Below are positions 10,163 to 18,896 of a stretch of 64,000 bases of DNA, piece by piece; within the stretch, counting starts at the first letter, position 1; every line of letters starts with the position of its first letter. The stretch spans positions 1,422,942 to 1,486,941 of the forward strand of contig NC_018324.1 in the NCBI RefSeq assembly GCF_000234665.1, read 5' to 3'. The DNA comes from Leishmania mexicana MHOM/GT/2001/U1103. Taxonomy: Eukaryota; Euglenozoa; Kinetoplastea; Trypanosomatida; Trypanosomatidae. The position numbers were made by a program, and so were the translations under genes. The notes beneath the pieces were generated by a model. It saw only the letters and a program-made list of their open reading frames with translations. It made no database searches and was not told where the DNA came from.

Positions 10163-12279
10163 CCCTTTTCCGCTTTTGTATGCTTCCGTTGTGTCTTCTC
10201 TCTTCTTGGTCTCTCGTTCCCGCTCTCCCTCCCTAACGCGCACCTCACCGAGGCAAGAGTCAGTGCCGCGTCTCATTTTCTCTGTCCTTTTGTTTTTCTT
10301 CAGTCTTTGCGTCTTGGGTGTGGTCTTGCTGCCTCGACCACACGTTCCACGCCTCTTTCCGTTTTTTTTTTTTTTCGATTTTTTTTCTCCGCTTTAGCAA
10401 CGCAGCGCATGATAACTGTGCAGCACTGGTTGTTTCCTTGTCCGTCTTCTAAAACACACGTGCACATGGGCGTGAAGGAACGTAGAGGAAGCAAACGAAA
10501 AAAAAATCCTCGCAAGCATGTCTCACCCTCCTCCCTCGCCCCTCCCTTCTTCTCCGCCTCCGTCATCTCCAACCCTCGTCATGTCCGGCGGTGTCTTCCT
10601 CAACGAGAAGACGAAAACAAAAAGTCACAGGAAGTGGGTGGCGGCGACGGGGGACGAAGGAGGTGAGGGAAGGGGGGCGGACTCTAAGGTAACTTTAGAC
10701 CGTACTCATGTGTGCTACGATTGCTTCTTATTCGCTTCCAGCGCTCTCTCCCTCCCCCCGCTCTCTCTTTTCCTCCACCTCTTCTTCGGTCCCCACTGAA
10801 CGGCTATATTCGTTCTTATGGACGTGGCTTGTTGAGTGCGTGGCGGGGTGGGGCGGGGGTGGGTGATGATGCAGGCGTGTGTGCTCGACATTGGTTCTCT
10901 CTAATCACGATGAGCATTTTCACCGAGTGCTTATCCTCTCCCTTCCGTGTCTCTCCATCTGTTTCCTCTGTTGTTACCGTATTTTCTTTCTCTTCTCGTT
11001 TGGTCTTATGCTCCCCAAGAGAAGCACAGGGAAGGATGCCAAGCACGAAAAAGCGGTGTCCAGAACTCAGACATCCGCAGACACCACCCGCACACATTCC
11101 TATCCCACGCATGCTCATGCGTCAGGCATGTCGCCTCTACCCAGGTGCGTGCTTGTGCTATGCAATCTCTAAAGTGCCCCTATCTATGTATGTGCCTGCC
11201 GGCATCTGGACGTGTGTCCACATGCCTGTACGTGCGTAAAGGAGTGTGCGTGTATGCGTGTGTCGCCATATATCGTTTTCTGCCCCCTCCTTGCGTTTTT
11301 TACTTCTTTTTCATCACCCCCGCCCTTCCCCAAACGGCGCCCGCTCTCTTGTGTCAGTTCTTGAAGAGGCGGCGTAGAGCAGCGGGCGGGGTGCAGAGGT
11401 GGAAGAGTGGCTTACGAATTCCATTTTTTTTATTGGGCAGAGGGGGTCTCTTCGGCTCCTTACCGATATTCTCCCATTGCCCGGACAAAAACCGCACACG
11501 CACGAACACGAGACGTGCCAAGGCCTCTCTGCTTTCCTCGGAAAACAGAGGGAGCGGGCGGACGCGCACAGGGTCTTCTATCTGTGGGCCCTCCCCCCCA
11601 CACCTCTGTGAGCCGGGGAGATGACGGCAGAGTAGCGGCGAGACAAAACAAAGAACATATGAAGGAGGCGTGTGCAGCGCATGCTGCACCGAAAGAGGTC
11701 CGTGCTTCCATCCATGCACTTGATGAACCCGTAATACCACACGTAAGCACTTTCCTTGCTCCACCCATACGCGATCAACACCTCGACCTTTGCCTTCTCT
11801 CTTCTTTGCTCTTTAATGATTTCCTCTCTTTCTTGGCGTGGTGGCCGGCGCGGGCGTGCAACACCGCTAGGGGGGCAACAGCACTAAAGACTCATTCTCC
11901 ATCAAGAGACGTAAAGGCGAACTGCCCACCTCCTCTCTTCTGCGCATCTCTTTCTCTCCCCGCTTCTCTTTCTCTTTGAAAAAAAAGAAACGAGTTGTCG
12001 TCTCCCTCTCCCTCTCATTCGTTCTGCCCCCAACCACGGAAAACACAGCATCAGGCCCGGAAGAAACACATCAATGCTAGCCTCTCAACCCTATCATCTC
12101 TTTTGATGCGCTCGTTGACGGCCTCCACACGCTCCCCTCTCTCGCTCTTGAAGACTCGACCAGCCATTGAAAACGTGCCGGTTGCCAGGCACTCAGGGCT
12201 TTCCCTGTTCCCACGCGGCTCAAAATGTCTTCTTCCGCCTCCACCATACTCACTCATTCGTTACTTCCCTAGACTGGCG

Positions 12280-12326
12280 CACACACACACACACACCCAC
12301 ACACACACACACACACACAACACACA
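12280..12326. repeat. (CA)n microsatellite
   Basis: CA dinucleotides with one CCCA interruption, about 46 bases before the GCVT copy 2 start. It is likely polymorphic between strains. Confidence 0.9.
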
Positions 12327-12372
12327 TACCACAGTCAGCCTCTCTCTTTCCCATTCTTTTCCCACCGCAGCC

Positions 12373-13506
12373 ATGAGCGCCTCCCTCAAGAAGACGGCGC
12401 TCCACAGCTTCCATCTCGCTCAGCAGGCAAAGATGAATGCATTTTCGGGCTACCACATGCCCATCTCCTATGGCAGGCTGGGTGTGCTGAAGGAGCACTT
12501 CTACACTCGACAGGTCGCCGGGATATTCGATGTATCGCACATGGGCCAGTATGAGGTTCGCGGTGCGGACCGTGAGAAGTTCATGGAGCACGTCACGCCG
12601 GTGGACCTCCAGCGCACCCAGGTTGGACACGGGGCGCTGAGTATGCTGACGAACGCGCAGGGAGGCATCAAGGACGACTGCATCGTGACGAAGATGGCGG
12701 ACCATCTGTTCCTTGTGCTGAACGCTGGGTGCAAGGAGAAGGATGTGGCGCACATGGAGAGTGTGCTGCGTGAGGGCGCGATGAAGGGTGCGGATGTGCA
12801 GCTTGTGCTGCTGGATCGCTCGCTTATTGCGCTACAGGGCCCGCAGGCCGCCGAGATCCTCTCCGAGTTCATGGATGACGTGCCGGACATGGGCTTCATG
12901 CAGTGCCGCCAGAAGGTGAACATCAAGGGGATGGAGGTGCAGGTGACGCGGTGCGGCTACACGGGCGAGGACGGCTTCGAAATATCTGTGTCGAACACGG
13001 ACGCTGTAGCGCTTGTGGAGCTCCTCATGTCGCGGAGGGCGGAAATGGCCGGCCTGGGTGCTCGCGACAGCCTTCGTCTGGAGGCGGGGTTGAACCTGTA
13101 CGGCCACGAGCTGACCGAGGATACCAACCCTGTGGCGGCTCGCTTCATGTGGACGATTTCGAAGCGCCGCATGGCGGAGGGCGGCTTCATTGGCTACGAG
13201 CCCATCAAGTACTTCCGGGACAACGCCAGCAAGGGTGCTGTGCCGCGGCTGCGAGTGGGCCTCGTTTCCACTGGCCCGGTTGCTCGTGAGAAGACTGCCA
13301 TCGAGGTGGGTGGGAAGCAGGTGGGCGAGGTGACCAGTGGCTGCCCGTCTCCGTGCTTGAAGAAGAACATCGCCATCGGCTACCTCGACCGTGAGCTGGC
13401 CAAGGATGGGGTGAAGGTGGACCTGGTTGTGCGGGACCGCCGCGTGGCTGCTGAGGTGGTCACTCCGCCTTTCGTGCCTGCCCGGTACTACCGCAAGCCC
13501 AAATGA
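12373..13506 (+). CDS. GCVT: Aminomethyltransferase (glycine cleavage T-protein), copy 2, 377 aa
   Basis: Second, nearly identical T-protein. The two coding sequences differ by about ten bases, giving seven amino-acid changes, while flanks on both sides are unrelated. Shared sequence begins at CCGCAGCC just before the ATG and ends within the last codons (ARYYRKP then Q or K). This pattern points to an old duplication kept uniform by gene conversion, or to selection on the protein. Copy 2 keeps the canonical DVSHMGQ segment. An AG at 12369-12370 after CTTTCCCATTCTTTTCCCAC lies two bases before the ATG, so a very short 5'UTR is possible. The open frame extends upstream to 11995 but without coding character or an ATG at its end. 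Its probable 3'UTR contains a SIDER2-like element; copy 1 has none that I could see. Confidence 0.95.
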   Translation: MSASLKKTALHSFHLAQQAKMNAFSGYHMPISYGRLGVLKEHFYTRQVAGIFDVSHMGQYEVRGADREKFMEHVTPVDLQRTQVGHGALSMLTNAQGGIKDDCIVTKMADHLFLVLNAGCKEKDVAHMESVLREGAMKGADVQLVLLDRSLIALQGPQAAEILSEFMDDVPDMGFMQCRQKVNIKGMEVQVTRCGYTGEDGFEISVSNTDAVALVELLMSRRAEMAGLGARDSLRLEAGLNLYGHELTEDTNPVAARFMWTISKRRMAEGGFIGYEPIKYFRDNASKGAVPRLRVGLVSTGPVAREKTAIEVGGKQVGEVTSGCPSPCLKKNIAIGYLDRELAKDGVKVDLVVRDRRVAAEVVTPPFVPARYYRKPK

Positions 13507-13802
13507 AACGACTGTTATCTGAGAAGCACAGGATACTCAACCTATGTGCGTTCGAATGACCGAGGAAAGGGAATGCGACGCAGGGGCGTTGGAGGAAGAG
13601 GGAGAGGGGGGGCTTTGTAAACCGACGCTACACCCTTTCGCCTCCGCTGCGGCCCTTGTCTTCTCTGACCTGACCGCACGTTTCTTGCACGGCAAGTGTT
13701 CGACGGCCTGCATTTCGGAATCCGCCTCGTACGATTGTGGTAGCTTCCTCAAGGCCGTGAAGTGCCTCATGCCTGTTCCTGCATACGGAGGCCTCTGTGT
13801 AG

Positions 13803-13818
13803 ATATATATATATATAT
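13803..13818. repeat. (AT)n microsatellite
   Basis: Eight AT units in the spacer after GCVT copy 2. Confidence 0.85.
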
Positions 13819-14189
13819 GTGCTGAGCTGCGTTTCTTTTCTTTTCTGCTGCTGGTTCCTTATCGAAGATGGACGGATGCAATGTCGTGTAACGTCGCAGC
13901 TCTCTGGGGGTGTATGTGACATTTCGGGGTCTCGTTTCCAACGTGCGCTTCCGTCGTGCGTGTACGCGGTCCGGTGTGTGCCAAGGATGCGCGCCCATTC
14001 GCACATCACACGCAATAACAAAACGAGTGTTTCTCGTCATGTGTGTCAATCTTGCGTGTGAATTGCGGTTGCGCACTTGGTGATTGTTAACCGTTTCGCC
14101 CACAATGTTGGCGTGTGACACCGCAGTGGGCATTTTGTTTTTCGCGTGCTTCGTCTCCTTCGCAGACACACCCTTCTGTGCGTGGTGTA

Positions 14190-14752
14190 TCTCAGGCCCC
14201 AGTGCCCCCCTTCCCTACCCCACTTTGTCTGGGAGGAAGCCAAGCAGCCTCCTCCCCTTTCGATCCCCCTGCCAAATGCCGAGCCACTTCTCGTGGTGAA
14301 AGGGCCGAGCACCTACGGCGAGGGGAAGCCAGTGCGATTCACCGCTACTGACACCGGCAGTCAGGTCCTGGATAGCATGGCTTCGGAGCGCTCCGCGACA
14401 GCCAACGTGCTCGGGCCATTCATGTGACAGGCGAGGTGCCACCGTGATTCCGACGCATCCCACCCGGCCCTCACCGCCCACTGGTGCGGGGTATGAGCCA
14501 CGCCGAGGGGGATGCACCAGGTGGCGACCGGCATGATGGGGGAGCGGCTGTGAGGCTACCTGCGGGGCGGGCTGGGTAGACTGTGCGGCAGCCGCCGTGC
14601 TCCGATAACTGGGGCTGCGCGTTGCTGTAACACTTCTGTACACAGCTGCTCTGCACCACGCTGGTGGGGCCTGTGCCAGGCTGGGGATGGGGTGAGCGTG
14701 ACCTCATCTTCCATGACAGAGAACGGACAGGTCAAAAAGCAAAAAATGGCAT
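14190..14752 (+). mobile_element. SIDER2-like short degenerate retroposon
   Basis: A block of about 560 bases stands out from the T/C-rich spacer by its balanced GC-rich composition. It contains phrases I recognise from Leishmania SIDER2 elements: GGGCCGAGCACC..GCGAGGGGAAGCC, GACAGCCAACGTGCTCGGG, TGGTGCGGGGTATGAGCCA, GATGCACCAGGTGGCGACC and CTGGTGGGGCCTGTGCCAGG. It ends in an A-rich tail at about 14730-14748. SIDERs are relics of ingi/L1Tc-type retroposons that sit mostly in 3'UTRs; SIDER2 members are linked to mRNA destabilisation. The element is in the sense direction relative to GCVT copy 2. The edges are approximate and recognition is from memory, not alignment. Confidence 0.6.
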
Positions 14753-15888
14753 TGGTGGTGTCAAGTTTGGGTACCCGTGCTCGGTCTTGCTTTTCTTGTG
14801 TTACCCGGTCTCTTTTTTCGAATCAGAACCCCCCCCTTCGTTTGACACTGCTACTCCTGCCAAGGGCGCGCAGATCCCTCTTGAACGTTTGCGAGCCGCC
14901 TTCGAGTTGGCAGGTGATCTCTTCGATCTGGTGTTACCGTGCCAAGGCGCCTGTTTCTCCCTTCTCCCCACTGCACACTGATGCGGGCTTGTGCTATGTT
15001 GTGAGCACGGCAGCCGCTGGGAAGCACATTGCTTATCTTCTTTCGGAACTCTCTGTGTTTATCACTAAGCGCCTGAGTGACGCAGCCACATGACCTCTCT
15101 CTCCCCCACTGCGGTTTGCCCATGAAGCTCTGCTCTCCTCCCTCTCGTCCGTCTAGTGTGCACGAATGAGGAGGGGGGAGGGAGGAGGCACCAGGAGAGC
15201 AGCGGTGCGGGGGCATGTTGAGTTCGAGATGAACGATTTAGAGCTGTACGGTGGAGTAGCGAGGAAGCGGTGCAGACCGAGGAGGAGGAGGAGAGAGGGA
15301 AGGGGGCGGATAGCGTGGTGGGAGGCGCAGACTTTCATCCAATGACATAAGAAAGCGTTAGCCACAAAAGATACAATGCCCTTTTGAAGGAGACAGCGAT
15401 GGCAAGACGGACGCTGCCGCGTGAAGTCAAGTGCCCCTCCCCCAACGACAACATTAGAGGGGAGGGGAGTGACGTGAGCAAGAGGTGAGAGCGTGTGAGC
15501 ACTGAATCGACAGTAACACCTGATGCCCCCTGTTCTCTGCGTCTGCTCACGCTGTTCTGCGCATGCATATGTGCACCTCATCGTGTCGCACCTCCCAGCT
15601 CGCACGTGTATCTGTGCTCTTGGCTGTCATTCTCTTCCCTTCGCCATTGCACCACCTTGCTACCGTCCCCGTCTTTGCTTCCATCTCCTCGTTGCTCGGT
15701 ACAGCGGGTGCACGTTTTCTCCCTGCGCACTCGCCTCTACGTGCTCTCTACCCCACAACAGCGCAGCCGAGCGCGCACACACGCTCGTAGACAGACGAAG
15801 ATACACGCGCCCGCGCTTGGGGATCTGCTCTTATCATTGCTGTGCTTTCCGCTCTCTTGGCCCGCTCTCTTCCCACCACTCTCGAGAA

Positions 15889-16284
15889 ATGTCGGCGAAG
15901 TCGCCGTCACAAAATCGAGGACTTTCTCCGCCTTCCCCATCGCCAGACGCCCTTCACCAACTGCGCTGCGAGAACGCGATGCTGAAGAAAGAGAAGCAGT
16001 TCCTGATGCAAGCGGTGGCCTCAGGGCCGTCCACCTCGGCCCGCGTCAACAGCGTTCGCTACAACGCTGATGCAGTGGAGGCGAAGCTGATGATGGCCTA
16101 CCGGATGGCGTCCGAGATGCACGACGCGGAGAGCTGCAAGACCGTAGAGCTGCAAATGCAGCAACGCGTTGCCGAAATGTTAGCGAAGGTGGATAAGTTG
16201 CGCGAGCTGCTGGAGAATGTGCAGAAGGATGTGGAGGAGGTGCTGGTGGCGACTGGTGGCTGGGACAGGCAGGTTGCCACATAG
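15889..16284 (+). CDS. Small coiled-coil protein, 131 aa, unknown function
   Basis: I do not recognise a named family. Residues 1-22 are Ser/Pro-rich; residues about 23-45 form a charged helix (LRCENAMLKKEKQFLMQAV). After a short Ser-rich linker, residues about 60-122 form a heptad-rich helix (VEAKLMMAYRMASEMHDAE, then MQQRVAEMLAKVDKLREL and LLENVQKDVEEVLV). There is no signal peptide, membrane segment or Cys cluster. The start MSAKSPSQN at 15889 is preceded by a pyrimidine tract and an AG at 15885-15886. The frame is open upstream to 15523, but that part is Cys/Leu/Ser-rich spacer translation. Base use is G/C-rich at third positions, unlike the spacer, supporting a real gene. A structural or adaptor role is a guess from the coiled coil. 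Confidence 0.75.
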   Translation: MSAKSPSQNRGLSPPSPSPDALHQLRCENAMLKKEKQFLMQAVASGPSTSARVNSVRYNADAVEAKLMMAYRMASEMHDAESCKTVELQMQQRVAEMLAKVDKLRELLENVQKDVEEVLVATGGWDRQVAT

Positions 16285-17957
16285 CGAATCATGCGCTGTC
16301 GTCGTGTGCTGTTGCAGGGCTGCACAGCGCGTGAGAGAGGGCGATGGACAGAGAACATTGCCCTTGGAAAAAAAGAAGAGACGATCTCAGTAGTGTGTCT
16401 TGTGTTAGTGCTTGAGGATTTGTGTAAGTCGTCGAAGTCGCTCCGCACGCTCGCGCCTGTCTGCGAGCCCCCCACCTTTCCTCCACTGCGATGATCCTCT
16501 CTCGAGTGGCATTTCTCTGGTGTTTTTTTTCTCGTGTACATTATGAAGTTCCCTTTGCTGTTTTGTTTTGTGATTCGCAGCGGACTTCAGCCGACTACAC
16601 TGGCGGGCTCTGAAGCAAAAGGCGGAGGCGAGAAACGCAGCATGAGAAGAAGAGCGACGGTTTACATGAGAATCCACGTCCTTCTTTCTCTCAGCTATCT
16701 CTGCAAGAGGTGGCAAGCATGAGAGAGGATAGCGGGATCTAGTGGCGCTTCGCCCGTTGCAGCACCGGGTTCTTTCCCGCCAATGGAGCCGGTTTTCTGT
16801 GCATGCAAAGCCCCCCTCCCCCCGTGCAACTCTCTCTGTCTCTCTGTCTCTGTCTCTCATCCGTTACTCGCCATTCACATGCATACGTTCACTTTTACCG
16901 TTCGCTCGCCTTTATTTTGTCGTGATATTTCACTATGGCTTGTAAACCGGCCCACGTGAATCTCTCACTCGCTGCTTTCCTCCGACCGTTCTTGCACCAT
17001 TGTCTTATGCTCTGCACCTCATGCGCTCCTTTTCACTGGGCAGGTTTGAACTTAGTGGAGGCTGCCACCGCCGGTGCGCTCTTATAGACGTAGGAACTTT
17101 CTTCGTGGTCTCCCCGACCCTCTCTCACAGATCAGCATCAACCAACGTTTCCGTTTCCTTCCACCAAAGATTCGTTTCACTCGCGCACCTCTCAAGCGAG
17201 TGTGCCCCCCCCTCCCAACCCTCCTTCATTTGCCCCCCTCTTCCCCCCTGTACTTCTCCCCATCTCCTCACCACATACTCTTTGCTTCTGTTGCGGCACG
17301 GCCTCCCACATCCCGTTTCTTTGCGGTTTCACCACTAGCCGTAGCAGTCGGCCCTCTTTTCCTCTGCTCGCTTGCGCCTCACTTGCTCCGTGAATACTGG
17401 TCTTCTTGCCCTTTTTCCAGCTACCCTTTATGTTCCCCCGCTTTTGTATGTGTGTTTGTGTGTGTGTGCCGCGGCTGTCTCTGCTGTTTTCGCTACCTTT
17501 CGCACGTATACATCAGTGAGCAGGAGTCTCTTTCCTGCCTCTCCCTCCCCTCGCCTCCCCCCATCAGTATTCCGTTGACGCGTTTCATTTTTTTTTCTAT
17601 GAGACCTTTCAACGCGTTTTGAGCCTTCAAGTTCCCACTTGTCCCTCCGACCTTTCTATCTACGCCTTTTTCTTCCCCCCTCCCCTCCCCTCCTCCCCCA
17701 CCTCACTTCATTCGAAAAGCCTCATAGACCCGTTATTACTGCCTGATATTCCGCACTTTCCCACCACGCCTTCCTTTGCATATTTCCTTCTGGATTTTTC
17801 CTTTTTTTCTTCCTATTGCTATTGTCTCTCTTCGGAACTACTCATTTTATCTGTCTGCACTCTTCACCGTTCCTCCTCCTCTGCTGAGCGTCCTCGCTGA
17901 CGGGCGCTTCTCTCTCCTCTCCTTCCCTGACCTCCTGCGCGAGTGGGGCGAAAGAGA
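16285..17957 (+). other. Intergenic region upstream of the double-RING gene
   Basis: About 1.7 kb of T/C-rich spacer. Strong pyrimidine tracts lie at about 17640-17940. No coding frame is supported. Confidence 0.6.
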
Positions 17958-18896
17958 ATGGGGTGCTGCTGTTGTTATCCCTCGGATTTTAGGGTCGCCC
18001 GACAAGCTTCCTCGCCGCTGCACAGACGGTCGAGCTCTGTTGAGCACCGCTCCTTCGAACAAAATGTGTTCCATCGGCCTAAGCAACCGGCTAAGACTAG
18101 ATACATCTGCGACCTGTGCGGCGTTGAGGTCGACCCGACCCTCTTTGACGGCCACCAGGAGGTATGCCGGACAAACCACCTCCGCACCATCCTAGCCAAG
18201 AATGCTGCGCTTCTCTCCCATGCAAACATTCAGCCATCGTCCTCGGCGAAGTTTCACGACGACGCGGCGTCGGGGGACAAGGAGCTGTGCTTGGTATGCA
18301 TGGATCGGCCTCGCAGCTACGCCTTTCTGCCATGCGGGCACATTAGCTGCTGTCAGGAGTGCACCAAGTCTCTTGATCAGTGTCCCCTCTGTCGACAGCC
18401 GCGCGAGGGCCTTTGCCATGTTTCACCAAACGTGACTGCGCAGTACGAGTGCAAGCATTGCCACGAGCTCATCGCACCCACCCTCTTCGATGGACATCGC
18501 GAAGTTTGCGGCTTGCGACAGCGTCAAACGCAGCGCGAGGCCGAGGAGGCTGCTGCCGCCGCAGCGGCAGCGGCAGTAGCCGTGGGCGTTCCCGTAGAGG
18601 CAGCTGAGAATTCGGCTGTCTGGCAAAACAGCACCAATTCGATGCCGAGCAGGAGCCCGCCCCAACCAGCGATCGCCACACCGCCTGGCCCCATGCTACC
18701 CACAGCGACAGCGCCGGCACGCAACCCAGCACGCTCGCTCTCGCACGTCTGCCTAGAGTGCGGCAAAATGTATGGCCAGCTGGTCGTCTGTGCACCGTGT
18801 GGGCACCGCGTGCTGTGCTACACCTGCGCCGAGAAGCGTACGACGTGCCCCGTGTGCTTGAGCGAGATTCACGACATAGTCGTGGCGTTCGACTGA
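17958..18896 (+). CDS. Double-RING zinc-finger protein with MGCCCC N-terminus, 312 aa
   Basis: Two RING fingers are visible: C111-x2-C114, C126, H128, C132, C135, C142, C145, and C265, C268, C281, H283, C287, C290, C297, C300. Each resembles the IAP/MUL1-type C3HC4 RING and each follows a second zinc motif with identical spacing C-x2-C-x11-H-x3-C: 51-70 (C51, C54, H66, C70) and 165-184 (C165, C168, H180, C184), both containing PTLFDGH. So the order is finger-RING-finger-Ala-rich/Pro-rich linker (about 190-260)-RING, probably an internal duplication. RINGs of this kind usually act as ubiquitin E3 ligases. The first in-frame ATG, 17958, gives MGCCCCYPSD, a classic site for N-myristoylation at Gly2 with palmitoylation at Cys3-6, which would tether the protein to membranes, perhaps flagellar. 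The frame is open five codons upstream from a GTG only. Substrates are unknown. Confidence 0.88.
   Translation: MGCCCCYPSDFRVARQASSPLHRRSSSVEHRSFEQNVFHRPKQPAKTRYICDLCGVEVDPTLFDGHQEVCRTNHLRTILAKNAALLSHANIQPSSSAKFHDDAASGDKELCLVCMDRPRSYAFLPCGHISCCQECTKSLDQCPLCRQPREGLCHVSPNVTAQYECKHCHELIAPTLFDGHREVCGLRQRQTQREAEEAAAAAAAAAVAVGVPVEAAENSAVWQNSTNSMPSRSPPQPAIATPPGPMLPTATAPARNPARSLSHVCLECGKMYGQLVVCAPCGHRVLCYTCAEKRTTCPVCLSEIHDIVVAFD

Larger units (their letters stand above)
9446..12372 (+). other. Intergenic region between the GCVT copies
   Basis: About 2.9 kb of spacer with CT/TG runs (10130-10162), T tracts and a (CA)n run at 12280-12326. It shares no obvious sequence with the spacer downstream of copy 2, so the duplication does not include the UTRs. 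No coding frame is supported. It holds the 3'UTR of copy 1 and the 5'UTR of copy 2. Confidence 0.6.
13507..15888 (+). other. Intergenic region, 3'UTR of GCVT copy 2 with retroposon, 5'UTR of small coiled-coil gene
   Basis: About 2.4 kb. It includes an (AT)n run (13803-13818), the SIDER2-like element at about 14190-14752, and a purine-rich stretch (about 15170-15320). No coding frame is supported. The acceptor for the next gene is probably in the pyrimidine tract at about 15835-15884. Confidence 0.55.

Noticed and set aside
10097..10666. 189-codon frame between the GCVT copies
   Set aside because: Ser/Leu/Cys/Phe-rich translation of CT and T tracts; no conserved-looking segment.
15523..15888. 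Upstream part of the 253-codon frame before the small coiled-coil protein
   Set aside because: Cys/Leu/Ser-rich translation of a pyrimidine-rich leader; the ordered protein begins at MSAKSPSQN.
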